Positions 27,240-36,919 of a stretch of 64,000 nucleotides of DNA are shown here, in pieces. This stretch comes from JABMQW01 sp964439935 (GTDB lineage: Bacteria; Fidelibacterota; Marinisomatia; Marinisomatales; TCS56). Below the pieces are notes generated by a model that was not told where the DNA came from, ran no database searches, and worked only from the letters and a program-made list of their open reading frames with translations. The translations under genes and the position numbers were made by a program. The DNA is taken from contig CAYTPW010000002.1 in assembly GCA_964439935.1 (NCBI GenBank), positions 168,027 to 232,026 of the forward strand. Reading direction: 5' to 3'. Each line of letters starts with the position of its first letter. Positions within the stretch are counted from its first letter, which is position 1.

Positions 27240-27799
27240 TATTCCTCCGGTGGTTCATAACAGTTGCGACAGCGAGCCTCATAAATATTGGCTTCACCGA
27301 CCACTACCTGAGCCGAATCCTTGGTCAGGCGCTGGGTAAAATTGGCCGGGCGACCGCAAACCATGCAGATGGCCTGTAATTTATCCAAATAATCAGCTTC
27401 ACACATCAGTCGTGGCATGGGGCCGAATGGTACCGTCCGGAAATCTTTATCCAGACCGGCCACGATGATCCGTTTACCACGCAGCGCAAGCGTTTTACAA
27501 ACATCGACTATTCCATCATCGAAAAACTGGGCTTCATCAATACCGATAACCTGAGCCCGTTCAGTCAGGGGTAAAATTTCAGCGGCCTGTTCAATGATAT
27601 GTGAATCCATGCGCAGCTGATTGTGAGAGACAATATGTTCCTCACTGTAGCGCACATCAATTTTGGGCTTGAAAATAGATGTCCGCAGACGGGCAATCTC
27701 GGCCCGGCGCAGGCGACGGATAAGTTCTTCGGTTTTACCGCAGAACATACTCCCGCAGATCACTTCTATCCAGCCGCTGCTTAAGCTAGTATCTGTCAT
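27239..27799 (-). CDS. tdk: Thymidine kinase (type II, zinc-containing)
   Basis: 186 residues. P-loop GSMFCGKTEELIRRLRR, IGIDEAQFFDD, and a structural zinc site in CMVCGRPA and CRNCYEP near the end. It phosphorylates thymidine. First gene of tdk-CNT-adk-coaE on the minus strand. Confidence 0.96.
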   Translation of the reverse strand: MTDTSLSSGWIEVICGSMFCGKTEELIRRLRRAEIARLRTSIFKPKIDVRYSEEHIVSHNQLRMDSHIIEQAAEILPLTERAQVIGIDEAQFFDDGIVDVCKTLALRGKRIIVAGLDKDFRTVPFGPMPRLMCEADYLDKLQAICMVCGRPANFTQRLTKDSAQVVVGEANIYEARCRNCYEPPEE

Positions 27800-27955
27800 A
27801 GGCAGTTTTAGTGTTGATTCGTGTTTGTTGACAATCAGTCTGGTCTGGTATTCCCGGTAATCGCTATTAGCCCCGATCCCATTCTAGTATAAATTTGTTG
27901 CTGAGGAGACATCAATGATGCTTGCTAAATGATTTCTCTGATACACTAATAATAT

Positions 27956-27975
27956 GAATATTAGGGCAAATATTC
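27956..27975 (-). terminator. Weak hairpin downstream of udk
   Basis: GAATATT (27956-27962) and AATATTC (27969-27975) enclose a 6-nt loop just past the udk stop. No U run follows on the minus strand, so termination is only possible. The remaining bases up to tdk (27800-27955) show nothing else and presumably hold the tdk promoter. Confidence 0.3.
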
Positions 27976-27981
27976 TATAGA

Positions 27982-28611
27982 TTATTTCCTTTCGGCTAAA
28001 AAAGAATTGATTTTTGTCCGCAGGAGGTCGACCGCGACCCTGTTTTTTCCACCTTCCGGGATTATTAGATCGGCAAACTCCCTGGAAGGCTTGACATAGA
28101 TCTCATGCATCGGCCGTACGGTGGCCAGATATTGATCGATAACCGATTGGGGAGTGCGGTCCCGTTTCTCAACATCACGCTTGAGTCGGCGAATGAAACG
28201 GATATCCGGGGGTGTTTCGACATATATTTTTATATCCATCAGGTTCCGCAGAGCAGCATAATGCAGGGTCAAAATACCTTCCAGTACGATCACATGATGC
28301 GGTGTAACCGTGGTTGTTTCCGGTCGTCTGATATGGTTCGTAAAATCATAAACCGGTTGTTCGATGACCTGTCCAGTGACAAGGGTCGTCAATTGCTGGT
28401 GGAAAAAGTCGATATCAATCGCTTCCGGATGATCAAAATTTTCCTGAGACCGTTGTTCGAGCGGCAGGTGCGATAGATCAGTATAATAGGCATCCTGCTC
28501 GATCACCACCACCTCACCATGGCCGTAAGCATGTCGTAATTTCTTGGCAATGGTAGTTTTACCGGAACCGGTACCACCGGCGATTCCAATAACGGTTGGT
28601 TTGGAACTCAT
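27982..28611 (-). CDS. udk: Uridine kinase
   Basis: 209 residues. P-loop GIAGGTGSGKTTIAKKL at 8-24, EQDAYYTD, FDHPEAIDID and EGILTLH match uridine/cytidine kinase. It phosphorylates uridine and cytidine. The ATG overlaps the cdd stop by four bases, so the pair is coupled. Confidence 0.96.
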   Translation of the reverse strand: MSSKPTVIGIAGGTGSGKTTIAKKLRHAYGHGEVVVIEQDAYYTDLSHLPLEQRSQENFDHPEAIDIDFFHQQLTTLVTGQVIEQPVYDFTNHIRRPETTTVTPHHVIVLEGILTLHYAALRNLMDIKIYVETPPDIRFIRRLKRDVEKRDRTPQSVIDQYLATVRPMHEIYVKPSREFADLIIPEGGKNRVAVDLLRTKINSFLAERK

Positions 28612-29009
28612 AACAGGTTCTCATGGCTAAAGGCGTCTGGCAGCAATTCGCTGCTGCTGGTTGTACGCTGCAGCCGATCCTGATCGGCAATATAAACCGG
28701 TATATCACCGCAAATTTCCCAGATCACCTGTCGACAGGCGCCGCAGGGCGCGGCCCCGTCTGTGGTGGCCACAGCCAGAGCTTTAAAAGCGGTATGACCC
28801 TCTGCCAGGCCGCGATACAGGGCTACCCGTTCCGCGCAGCAGGTCAGGCTGAAACTGGCCGACTCCACATTACAGCCACCAATAATAGTATCGTCGGCTG
28901 TCAATATGGCGGCGCCGACCGTATATTTCGAATAAGGCGCCCGGGCGCTCCGGCGCAGCGCTTGAGCGGTAGTAACAAGCTGCTGTTTTAGGTTTTCATT
29001 CATTAGCAT
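28608..29009 (-). CDS. cdd: Cytidine deaminase
   Basis: 133 residues. NVESASFSLTCCAERVAL carries the zinc-binding Cys and the proton-shuttle Glu in CAERVAL; APCGACRQV supplies the other two zinc cysteines. It converts cytidine and deoxycytidine to uridine forms. Two in-frame ATGs (29009 and 29003) are both possible. It lies 15 bases after the rhomboid gene. Confidence 0.95.
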   Translation of the reverse strand: MLMNENLKQQLVTTAQALRRSARAPYSKYTVGAAILTADDTIIGGCNVESASFSLTCCAERVALYRGLAEGHTAFKALAVATTDGAAPCGACRQVIWEICGDIPVYIADQDRLQRTTSSSELLPDAFSHENLL

Positions 29010-29024
29010 TACACCATTTTTTTA

Positions 29025-29765
29025 TTAACGTTCGAATCGCAGCATTTTAAATAGTCGATCCACGAGCACGCCGGTTACAAAGCCACCGATATGGGCGAAC
29101 CAGGCCACACCACCGGTAGTATTGATTCCCAGCGATCCCAGACCATTAGAGAGTTGGGTCAGGAACCAGAATCCCAGCACGACATAAGCCGGGACCCGCA
29201 GGGTGGTAATAAAGAACAGCAGGAATACAAAAACGTGTACCCGGGCGCGGGGGTAGCGAAACATGTAAGCGCCCAGTACCCCGGCAATGGCGCCACTGGC
29301 GCCGATCATCGGTGTGATCGAATTGATATTCATTATGATCTGGATCAAGGCCGCACCGATCCCGCTCAGTAGAAAAAATAGGGCAAAGCGGCGATGGCCC
29401 AGTCCACTTTCCATATTATCGGCAAAAATCCACAGGAACAGCATATTGAACAGCAGATGACCCAGTCCGCCGTGCATGAACATGGAGGTAAAGATGGTGA
29501 TCAGCGGTGTATGCGGCTGCGCTTCCAGTCTTAGGGGACGCCGGGTTAGCTGCTGCAGATTTTGTTCATGTTCGCGAATTATTCGTTCATTATCAAGCCC
29601 AATCACTTTGGCGGGAATCAGGCCGAAACTCAAGGTAAATTCATAATCGGAGCGGGGATCCAGCCCCAACTGGAATAGAAAAACCAGAATATTGATAGCC
29701 AGGATCAGATAGGTGACATAGGGTGTTAGAATCCTGGGATTATCGTCGCGGTAGGGGATAAACAT
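29025..29765 (-). CDS. Rhomboid family intramembrane serine protease
   Basis: 246 residues with six or seven membrane segments. HGGLGHLLFNMLFLWIF supplies the conserved His/Asn, GASGAIAGVLGAY has the nucleophile Ser, and the second catalytic His is in WFAHIGGFVTG. The extended loop between TM1 and TM2 (about 30-65) is charged. Its ATG overlaps the M23 gene's stop (TAATG), so an envelope-protease pair is cotranscribed with nucleoside salvage genes. Confidence 0.94.
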   Translation of the reverse strand: MFIPYRDDNPRILTPYVTYLILAINILVFLFQLGLDPRSDYEFTLSFGLIPAKVIGLDNERIIREHEQNLQQLTRRPLRLEAQPHTPLITIFTSMFMHGGLGHLLFNMLFLWIFADNMESGLGHRRFALFFLLSGIGAALIQIIMNINSITPMIGASGAIAGVLGAYMFRYPRARVHVFVFLLFFITTLRVPAYVVLGFWFLTQLSNGLGSLGINTTGGVAWFAHIGGFVTGVLVDRLFKMLRFER

Positions 29766-32008
29766 CAGTTAACGGTAAAATTAACTTGCCGGACGACTGA
29801 ATTCCCCACCCGATCGGTGGCGGAATAAATTATTTCGTGGGGACCGGGATCAAGCGGCACGTCCAGGGAATAACTCATTTCCTTTATAATCGGCTGGTAA
29901 GCAAATAACAGGAGCTGGCCGTCCAGCATCAGGAACATGGCGCTTTCACTGGGTTCGATGCCGGCCAGGTCATCATCGAAACGAGCCCGTAATGTTTGAA
30001 CATCCTGATAGTGATAATGCGCTCCATTGGCGGGGTAGGTTGAAAGAATCTGGGGTGGAATCGTATCGCGTAATACAACTACTGGATCGAGGGCATATAG
30101 CGTTGCGATCAGGGTCTGGCGTTCGCTGCGGTGCCGGGTGGACAGGTGCGTCCAGCGTCCTTTCTGATTACGATAATATAGCGCCTTCCGGTCCAGTGTG
30201 GCCACCGCATCGGAGTAACGGACGGCCACCATAATCGAGTCGCGTACCGGTAAATCGAAAGGTTGTAATTGATATATTTTGGACAACTGGATTTCAGCGG
30301 CTGCCAGTTCCGGTGCGTCCAGTGGATCGATCCACACTACGGTTGGTCCGTAGAACGATGTGGGCAGCGCCTGTAGTGAACATTTGCGGTCGGTGGAGAC
30401 AATCGCAGTTGTTTTCCCCGGGCGTGCCACGCCCCCCTGGAATGGAAAGCGCACTTCCCGATCCGGCTGGCCAGCAAAATGCACAATTATAGTTTCAATT
30501 CCGGCAAATTGATCTACCTCAAGTAGCGCTGACAGGAATGCATTGGGCTGCATTCGCACCAGCTCAATTGGCTGGCTGATTTGTTGACTGCGCAAAAAAA
30601 CTTGCGGTTGAGCGGCAGTGTATTCACTGGTTTGAACCTGGAGGAATAGGCCGCTTTCGGTGTGTGACAGGTCCAGATCGACATCCACCTCCAGCGCTGG
30701 TTTGGCGGTTACACCACTGTCCCAATGGTAAGGACTGCTGTAAACACCCATCAAACTGATTCCGGTAAACTGCAGAATGCGATTATTGCTGCGCGGTAGC
30801 GTTACTAATAGCTCACGATTGTCCAGAATGGCGGCCAATGGTTTTAGTTGCCGGTCGATGAAGCCGAAGGGCGTAAAGCTGTAGCAGGTAATCTCTGAAA
30901 TCGGAATCGGGGTACCATCCGGTTGGATATTAAAGTTCCAGCCCCGGTCGGTTCGCTCCTGGAGCCGGACTGCCAGTTTCACCGGCGGCAGCGAAAGCAG
31001 GGCGCCCTGTAGCAGGGAATGATTGCCGGCATTATCGATCACCTTTATATCCAGGTCATGCAGACCCGGCCCCAGTTTCAGGCTACCGTCCTGGCCATCC
31101 GGGTGGACGGTTACGGCCGGGTACTGCGGCCGGTGGTACAATTTATGATAGTCCGCATTATTAAGGCGCTGAAGGCGGTGATCCTCAACGGTAGCGATCA
31201 GCCGTTCCTGGGCATAATCCAGCCGGTTGTATTCCACAACAAATTGAAGTACCTGGTCAACCCGCAATTCGATCCGCTGAATATTGTATTTATTGGAGGC
31301 TCCCTGAACCCGGTCATGGACTTTGATGCCCAGACCGACCGTACCGAAACAATTGATTGTATCTGGCAGCGTGTAATCCCCTGCTGCGTCCCGAAATATG
31401 GGAAATGTCTGGGGCAGGGGTCCGGCATTTATCAAGCTACCGGCCGCCAGGGGATTGATAGTAATTGCTGTGATTACCGGAGCCAGTTGGTCGGGTATTG
31501 GCAGACCGAATTTCAGGGGATTCAGTGCCAGGTCATCGGTATCACGCAGTTCGAAATGCAGGTGGGGTGCAAAAGAATGTCCAGTATTACCACTGTAGCC
31601 TACGATGCTGCCGCTGGCGATCGGGAATTCTTCCGGTTTGAATTGCATTTTGACAAAATAAGTATTTTCCCGCTGTTGGTGATTTTTTAAAACCTCTTCC
31701 AGCAGCGGTGAAAACCGGCTTAAATGTCCGTACACGGCCGTGTGTCCGGTGTTGGTGGTCAAATACAGTGCTTTACCATAACCGCCGAAACCGGCCCGCA
31801 GTTGGGAAATATAACCATCGGCGATTGCCAGGATCGGTTTACCACTGACACCGTCGGTCTTAATATCGATTCCCATATGGAAATGATCACTGCGAAACTC
31901 GCCGAAATTGGATGACAGACGTTTTCCATTATCAGTCGGCCAGCGATAATCCTGGGCAGCGATACCGACCAGGAGAATAAATAATCCAAATGGGTGTAGA
32001 AGCTTCAT
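29765..32008 (-). CDS. M23-family peptidase with long C-terminal region
   Basis: About 747 residues. A signal peptide (LLHPFGLFILLVGIAAQ) precedes the LytM/M23 domain (about 30-150), with HFHMGID, TAVYGHLSRF and FAPHLHFEL providing zinc ligands. The remaining 600 residues are beta-rich, with a C-terminal Ig-like module (DTIPPQILSTYPANGAHY, LDVPLDPGPHEI). It probably cuts or binds peptidoglycan. I chose ATG at 32008; a GTG at 32023 is also possible. Confidence 0.88.
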   Translation of the reverse strand: MKLLHPFGLFILLVGIAAQDYRWPTDNGKRLSSNFGEFRSDHFHMGIDIKTDGVSGKPILAIADGYISQLRAGFGGYGKALYLTTNTGHTAVYGHLSRFSPLLEEVLKNHQQRENTYFVKMQFKPEEFPIASGSIVGYSGNTGHSFAPHLHFELRDTDDLALNPLKFGLPIPDQLAPVITAITINPLAAGSLINAGPLPQTFPIFRDAAGDYTLPDTINCFGTVGLGIKVHDRVQGASNKYNIQRIELRVDQVLQFVVEYNRLDYAQERLIATVEDHRLQRLNNADYHKLYHRPQYPAVTVHPDGQDGSLKLGPGLHDLDIKVIDNAGNHSLLQGALLSLPPVKLAVRLQERTDRGWNFNIQPDGTPIPISEITCYSFTPFGFIDRQLKPLAAILDNRELLVTLPRSNNRILQFTGISLMGVYSSPYHWDSGVTAKPALEVDVDLDLSHTESGLFLQVQTSEYTAAQPQVFLRSQQISQPIELVRMQPNAFLSALLEVDQFAGIETIIVHFAGQPDREVRFPFQGGVARPGKTTAIVSTDRKCSLQALPTSFYGPTVVWIDPLDAPELAAAEIQLSKIYQLQPFDLPVRDSIMVAVRYSDAVATLDRKALYYRNQKGRWTHLSTRHRSERQTLIATLYALDPVVVLRDTIPPQILSTYPANGAHYHYQDVQTLRARFDDDLAGIEPSESAMFLMLDGQLLLFAYQPIIKEMSYSLDVPLDPGPHEIIYSATDRVGNSVVRQVNFTVN

Positions 32009-32063
32009 TGCGTGCAAGATCACTAAGGATAAAATTTAGAGTGGGTGGACAGGAGCGTCCAAG

Positions 32064-32100
32064 TATAAAAAAACAGGCCGGGAAGACCGGCCTGTTTCAG
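32064..32100 (-). terminator. Terminator after the PDZ-protein gene
   Basis: Read on the minus strand: AAACAGGCCGG, a 5-base loop, CCGGCCTGTTT and a run of T (32064-32070). It is 12 bases beyond the stop of the PDZ gene; an 11-bp perfect stem makes it strong. Confidence 0.88.
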
Positions 32101-32111
32101 CTGAACAAATT

Positions 32112-32942
32112 CTAATCGGTACTTTTTCGCATTTCCTCTTTCAGTAGTTTCAATTCTTTTTTCAGCTCCTCCATCTCTTGCAGCAGCTTTTCATTATCAA
32201 CACCACGATGGTGGAAAAGGTCATCATCGTCCATGCCTTTGGGTATTTTGAACCTATATTGCTCGAAGTGTTTCTGACTGTCAAAATCACCTTTGCAGTC
32301 GGGTCCGAAAGATTTATCGAAAGCTCCGAACTTGTGTTTCCGTTTAGATCCTTTAGCCTCACCCAGCGTCACTTTCAGCGCCTTTTCCTTCTTGTCACGG
32401 ATGAATTGGATCTTAACGACAGACTCTGGATCGTATTTGCTGATGACTTTCTGTAATTCTTTAGGACTGCTGATATTGGTATCATCGACTTTTATGATGA
32501 TATCACCAGCCTTAAGGCCGGCTTTTTCGGCAGGGCTGTCGCTACTGATTTCAGATATCAGGACACCGCCGTCATGCTTGAAGCCGAAATACTGCCGCAG
32601 TTGATCGGTCAGCGATTGAATCTGAACTCCCAGCCAGCCACCGGGTTCCTGCTGGATATAAAAGTCCTTTAGATTATTACAATGAAAAACGTCCAGATCG
32701 ATATCGTGCTGAGTCAGAAATTCTTGAATCTGCTTGTCATGGTGATCGCCGAACGGCAGCACCAGCTCCTCGATCTCGCCATCGCGGTTGATGATGATCT
32801 TCATTGTGCTGTCCTGCTGGTGCGATTCGATCTTGATTATGCGGTCGTTTTCATCCTCGTCAACGGTGATTGATTTGGTAACCATTTTTTGAGCCGCGAG
32901 TAATCCGATAGAGAGTATTAGTGTTAGTAACAGTTTGGGCAT
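32112..32942 (-). CDS. Exported PDZ-domain protein
   Basis: 276 residues with a signal peptide (LLLTLILSIGLLAAQ). One PDZ domain (about 100-190): GWLGVQIQSLTDQL, SDSPAEKAGLKAGDIIIKVDD. A C-terminal coiled coil (EELKKELKLLKEEMRK) may mediate oligomerisation. There is no protease domain, so it is an adaptor-like periplasmic protein; its client is unknown. GAGGAAAC lies before the ATG. Confidence 0.85.
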   Translation of the reverse strand: MPKLLLTLILSIGLLAAQKMVTKSITVDEDENDRIIKIESHQQDSTMKIIINRDGEIEELVLPFGDHHDKQIQEFLTQHDIDLDVFHCNNLKDFYIQQEPGGWLGVQIQSLTDQLRQYFGFKHDGGVLISEISSDSPAEKAGLKAGDIIIKVDDTNISSPKELQKVISKYDPESVVKIQFIRDKKEKALKVTLGEAKGSKRKHKFGAFDKSFGPDCKGDFDSQKHFEQYRFKIPKGMDDDDLFHHRGVDNEKLLQEMEELKKELKLLKEEMRKSTD

Positions 32943-33137
32943 GTTTCCTCCATAATTGATGGAATAAATACGTTAAAGCGGATATTTTGTTCCTGTTTTA
33001 AGTGTGTGACTGAGGGCACCGGTGTAAAAATCCTTTATTGTAAAATTAGAAATAAACCTTAAATTCCACTTATAGACTTTGTTAATGGGAGTGGATTAAG
33101 ACACTCGATACTTTTAACCAAATAGGAGAGTATAGCA

Positions 33138-33842
33138 ATGAAATCAAAATTATTTACATTAATCCTGATCGGTCTGCTGGCGGTGCCGCTGAGTACCAGT
33201 TTCGGCTTTATCGGATTTGGGGCTCTGGGTTTATCTGAGATGGGTTCAGCAGATGCTGGTACGTACACTGAGGGTAGTGGATTAACAATGGTAACCATGG
33301 ATCGGGACGGATTCGATGGTGTCCTCGGCGTCGGCGGCTATCTCTATCTTGATTTTATCCCAATTGTTGATCTGGAATTTGAATTTCAAGCAGCAGGTGC
33401 TGAGTATGATTTCCAGTTTGGCAATCAATTTATCGATTTGGACCAACCGTTTGGCTGGGCTCGGGCCTCAGGCTACATTACTGCCCGTAAAAATCTGTTG
33501 AAATTTGGGGTGCCAGTTCTTGGTGGTATTAAACTGCAGGCCGGTGGCGGATTGAATTTCCATTCGTCTACTCCGTTGGCCTCGATCGATATGGTAGAAA
33601 CACTTCTGGGTGGTGATTTGGTTGGTGGAGATCTTTCTGAAGAAGCACTTAAAGATAATCTGAAAGACTATCTTAAAGAAAATAAAATTGATGCTTCTGG
33701 TTTACATTTCCAGGTCGGTGTTCAAATTAAATTATTAGCTCTGGACACATTTTTGTTTTATCGCCTTACCATGGCAAAAGATGTTTATGCCGACCAGGAC
33801 AGCTTTGGCTCACTCAATCTTCGTCTGGGATTCGGTTTATAA
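33138..33842 (+). CDS. Exported barrel-like protein of unknown function
   Basis: 234 residues with a signal peptide (LFTLILIGLLAVPLSTSFG). The mature part has alternating hydrophobic strands and ends LNLRLGFGL, as small outer-membrane barrels do. A short acidic helical insert (LSEEALKDNLKDYLKENK) lies near residues 170-190. AGGAGAG precedes the ATG and a strong terminator follows, so it is a single-gene unit. I recognise no family. Confidence 0.7.
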   Translation: MKSKLFTLILIGLLAVPLSTSFGFIGFGALGLSEMGSADAGTYTEGSGLTMVTMDRDGFDGVLGVGGYLYLDFIPIVDLEFEFQAAGAEYDFQFGNQFIDLDQPFGWARASGYITARKNLLKFGVPVLGGIKLQAGGGLNFHSSTPLASIDMVETLLGGDLVGGDLSEEALKDNLKDYLKENKIDASGLHFQVGVQIKLLALDTFLFYRLTMAKDVYADQDSFGSLNLRLGFGL

Positions 33843-33868
33843 TTCCAGCAGTAAATAATATTTAAACT

Positions 33869-33897
33869 GGGGGGTGGCTTGCCACCCCCTTTTTTAT
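33869..33897 (+). terminator. Terminator after barrel-like gene
   Basis: GGGGGTGG, loop CTTG, CCACCCCC followed by TTTTTTAT. The T run also marks the end of the convergent LTD-protein gene, whose stop lies inside it. Confidence 0.9.
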
Positions 33898-36338
33898 AAT
33901 TTTTTAGCCAGCACCACCGTCTGCACATCCTCCCAGGTTTGACTGGTGCGCTGGTCGGCCGCCGTAAGTTTGATGATATAAATTCCAACCCGAGCCCGTT
34001 TTCCAGTGCTGCAATAGCCGTCCCAGGTCAAGATGCCTTCGCGAGCCACCGGTACATTCCAGCCCGGTTTAGCGATATCACGACCGATTGAATCGAAAAT
34101 TTCCAGTTTCAAATAGGCCAGCTCATAGGGTAATTGATAATGGATGACTAGCTGATCTTCAAAGCCATCAGCATCGGGCGAGAAGGGATTTGGCGCATAA
34201 AAAACTTTGCCGTTTGATGGCGCAGATTCAATATAGATACTATTTGATCGACCGGGAGTAAAACCGTCCGAGTTTACTGCTGTGCTCCAGTTTAAAAAGT
34301 CAGCTGATTTAAGTTCCGGCCGCAATTTTTCCAGGCTGCGACCGGGGGAAAGGAACCAGTTATCAGCATACTGCAGGGAATCAATTATTTTACCAGTCTG
34401 ATCGAACAGAAAGATGGCATCGGTGCTGTTGTTCAGGGTTGGCCAGCCAGCGACCGGTACGATCAGGTTGACCGTTTCTGAGATCAGGGAGAGCCAGGTT
34501 GAATCAGGGGCCAGTAGCAGATAATTACCAGGCTGGGTCTGGTGGGCCGGGAGCTGCCGGATGGAACCGCTGTTATCGCTGATACCCCAATTGCTCAAAT
34601 TAAAATTTTCAAAACTGACCAGTTCAATAAATTCGGTGCGATTTGCCGCCGGTTGGGCCAGAAACTCATTAATTCTTACACTGCCGAATTGATAACTGAC
34701 CGATAATAGTACCGTGGCATGATTATCAACCTGGATCTGGTCGCCCGCTAGATCCAGGTATAGATCGATGGTGTGGACGCCGGCGGAGCAGCCGGGCAAC
34801 TGGAATTGAACGCAGGTGGTATCAACCGCTGCTAAACTGGGGACGGAGAAGCGGCCGATCTCTAGCCCTGTTTCCGATACTGACAATTGAGGTGTAATTT
34901 GATCAATTCCGGCATTGGTAACGCAAACCGTCATTTGCAGCGGTTGGTCAGCCTCCGGATGTAGTGGTTCAAATTGAATCATGTCTGGAATAATCCGGCC
35001 ATCGATCAGCTGGGGAGTAATCGAATTTAGCCGGCCCGGTGTACAACCGCTGGAATCGGTTGTAACCTGCCAGTTAGCGGGATCATCAGAGCTAAGATAG
35101 GGCTGGATTTTTTCCTGAGACCGGCCACGCTGCAGGTTCCAGTTTGAATCATAGGTAAGCGAATCAATCAATGTATTATAGGGATCGAATAGCCGGATCT
35201 GATCACCGCTATTATTCAGGCTGGGAAAACCGGTTAATGGTACAATATAAATCGCATCCGGCGGGCAAGCTTCAGCTATACCAGAATCGGCAGCAATGAC
35301 AATCAAAGCACCGGGCTTGATGCTGATATTCGGAAACCGGTGACCCATACCGGTATTGTTATCGTTGATTAACCAGTTTTCCAGATTAATAGCCGCTGTC
35401 CCCAAATGGATCAGTTCTACAAATTCCTGCTGACCGGAACCTGGATCGGGCAGGAATTCATTCAAGGCCAGGCTACCTGCTAAATAGCGAACGCCCAGGG
35501 TAACGGAATCGCTATTATTAAAGACATCCTCATCGCCGGGGATACCCAATCGGACCTGCCAGTTGTGGTTGCCAGAAATATCTTCATTGAGATTAATTGT
35601 GATCCGCCCCGTATCCAGTTCGCCCAGATCCGGAATTTGCGTTGAGGAAAATACAACTGAGTCGTTGACAATCAGCAGTTGTCCACTGAAGGTCTGGCGG
35701 CCAACATTGGCAACCAGCGCCGTTAGCGTTGTTCCAGCGCCGGGCCAGATGACCGCTGGATCTAGTGTGGTGGAATCACTCAGCAGTGCGCCGTCGATTG
35801 ATCTGGGCCGGACACTATTGACAGTACCCGGCGTCCCCAGCGAATCCTGACTTAAAGCCCAGTTGACAGCCGCATCGGGCCACGCAAAACGGATCCGTTC
35901 CCGGGAATAACCGGCCGGAGTCGGTTGAGCCCAGCCGGTGGCGGTAATTATAGCACCGGCAGTATCGATCAGGAACAGGGAATCCGTCGTATTACCCAGG
36001 TTATTGCCGATGGTGGTGGTGTGGGTGAAAATTACCACGGCGCTGTCAGGAATCAGACCCTGATACATGCTGCCGTCGTAGTCCGCTTCCATGATCAACC
36101 CGAAGGTATGCGCTGGCAGACTCAGGGAATCATGACCGGCGCTATCAAGTAAATTATCGCTGGCAGCCAAATCGGCAATTTTCCAGCCGCTGATATCCAC
36201 GGCAGAATTCGAATTATTATAGATTTCAACGAATTCATTGGGCGAATCGCTACCGGCTGGGTTGTACATCAGCTCGGTAAAAATAATTTGCCCTGACAGG
36301 GACAATGAAAATAACAGATAGATATAAACCCGATACAT
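33894..36338 (-). CDS. Lamin-tail-domain surface protein with C-terminal FlgD-like sorting-type domain
   Basis: 814 residues. A signal peptide (YIYLLFSLSLSG) leads into three lamin-tail domains. They start with IIFTELMYNP near residue 17, LALNEFLPDPG near 290 and VRINEFLAQPA near 550, each followed by EFVE/EFIEL. CARDB-like beta modules separate them. The end (VFYAPNPFSPDADGFEDQL, LEIFDSIGR, GIYIIKL) matches the FlgD/gliding-motility-type domain used by secretion type IX in FCB bacteria. The chosen ATG (36338) has TAGGAT upstream. It is probably secreted or surface-bound. Confidence 0.85.
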   Translation of the reverse strand: MYRVYIYLLFSLSLSGQIIFTELMYNPAGSDSPNEFVEIYNNSNSAVDISGWKIADLAASDNLLDSAGHDSLSLPAHTFGLIMEADYDGSMYQGLIPDSAVVIFTHTTTIGNNLGNTTDSLFLIDTAGAIITATGWAQPTPAGYSRERIRFAWPDAAVNWALSQDSLGTPGTVNSVRPRSIDGALLSDSTTLDPAVIWPGAGTTLTALVANVGRQTFSGQLLIVNDSVVFSSTQIPDLGELDTGRITINLNEDISGNHNWQVRLGIPGDEDVFNNSDSVTLGVRYLAGSLALNEFLPDPGSGQQEFVELIHLGTAAINLENWLINDNNTGMGHRFPNISIKPGALIVIAADSGIAEACPPDAIYIVPLTGFPSLNNSGDQIRLFDPYNTLIDSLTYDSNWNLQRGRSQEKIQPYLSSDDPANWQVTTDSSGCTPGRLNSITPQLIDGRIIPDMIQFEPLHPEADQPLQMTVCVTNAGIDQITPQLSVSETGLEIGRFSVPSLAAVDTTCVQFQLPGCSAGVHTIDLYLDLAGDQIQVDNHATVLLSVSYQFGSVRINEFLAQPAANRTEFIELVSFENFNLSNWGISDNSGSIRQLPAHQTQPGNYLLLAPDSTWLSLISETVNLIVPVAGWPTLNNSTDAIFLFDQTGKIIDSLQYADNWFLSPGRSLEKLRPELKSADFLNWSTAVNSDGFTPGRSNSIYIESAPSNGKVFYAPNPFSPDADGFEDQLVIHYQLPYELAYLKLEIFDSIGRDIAKPGWNVPVAREGILTWDGYCSTGKRARVGIYIIKLTAADQRTSQTWEDVQTVVLAKKL

Positions 36339-36344
36339 AAACAA

Positions 36345-36538
36345 ATCCTATTAACAGTTAATCAATAATACAGTATACACTATATCAGGCCACAGATCAA
36401 TTACCTTTTTAGATTTAATACATTTGTGGCGGAGCTTAACAATTACACCACTGAATTATGCGACCGATATAATTAGTAGATGGGGTTAGCTGTGAGAGCT
36501 ATTAATCGTTGCCGGTTTTACGATTCAGTCAGCGAGCT
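36345..36538. other. Intergenic, no gene seen
   Basis: This AT-rich spacer between two minus-strand genes has no recognisable RNA or repeat. It presumably holds the promoter of the LTD protein. Confidence 0.4.
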
Positions 36539-36919
36539 TTAATTTGCCAGCAGCCATTCCCGGGCCGAATCATAATCTCTAAAAGCGTTAAAAAATATAC
36601 CTCTGTTCCTGGCAACCATGGTAAAAAATTTATATAAATTATGTTTACCTTTCGGACTGACGAAGGCAACAAAGGGATAGATGTCCTCAAATTGTGATTT
36701 AAGCTGTAGCGGACGTTTATAGGCCACCAGGTTTGAAACATTAATTTTCAGCTGACTGTGGTCGATCAGTACCTTAACAATCCCGGTTTCCTGGGATTTT
36801 TCAGTTATGGTCGTGGTAATCTTGTCGCTTTCCTCAATATTCCACTGACCCTGGGCGGAGACTTCGATTATATTCGATTGGTTATTAACCTCGATCTGGT
36901 GTTGCATTTCGTTCTGCAT
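36539..36919 (-). CDS. SpoIIAA/STAS-like small protein
   Basis: 126 residues without a signal peptide or membrane segment. The pattern IIEVSAQGQWNIEESDKI ... GIVKVLIDHSQLKINVS ... YPFVAFVSPKGKHNLYKFFTMVARNRGIFFNAFRDYDSAREWL matches STAS-like (SpoIIAA-like) proteins that end with a W-L-L helix. No conserved phospho-Ser is evident. It is divergent from the PAS-LuxR gene, and the pair may share a promoter region (36920-37150) and a regulatory role. Confidence 0.7.
   Translation of the reverse strand: MQNEMQHQIEVNNQSNIIEVSAQGQWNIEESDKITTTITEKSQETGIVKVLIDHSQLKINVSNLVAYKRPLQLKSQFEDIYPFVAFVSPKGKHNLYKFFTMVARNRGIFFNAFRDYDSAREWLLAN

Noticed and set aside
31019..31690. 223-codon plus-strand frame over the M23 peptidase gene
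   Set aside because: Antisense to a supported gene, no ribosome site and no family content.
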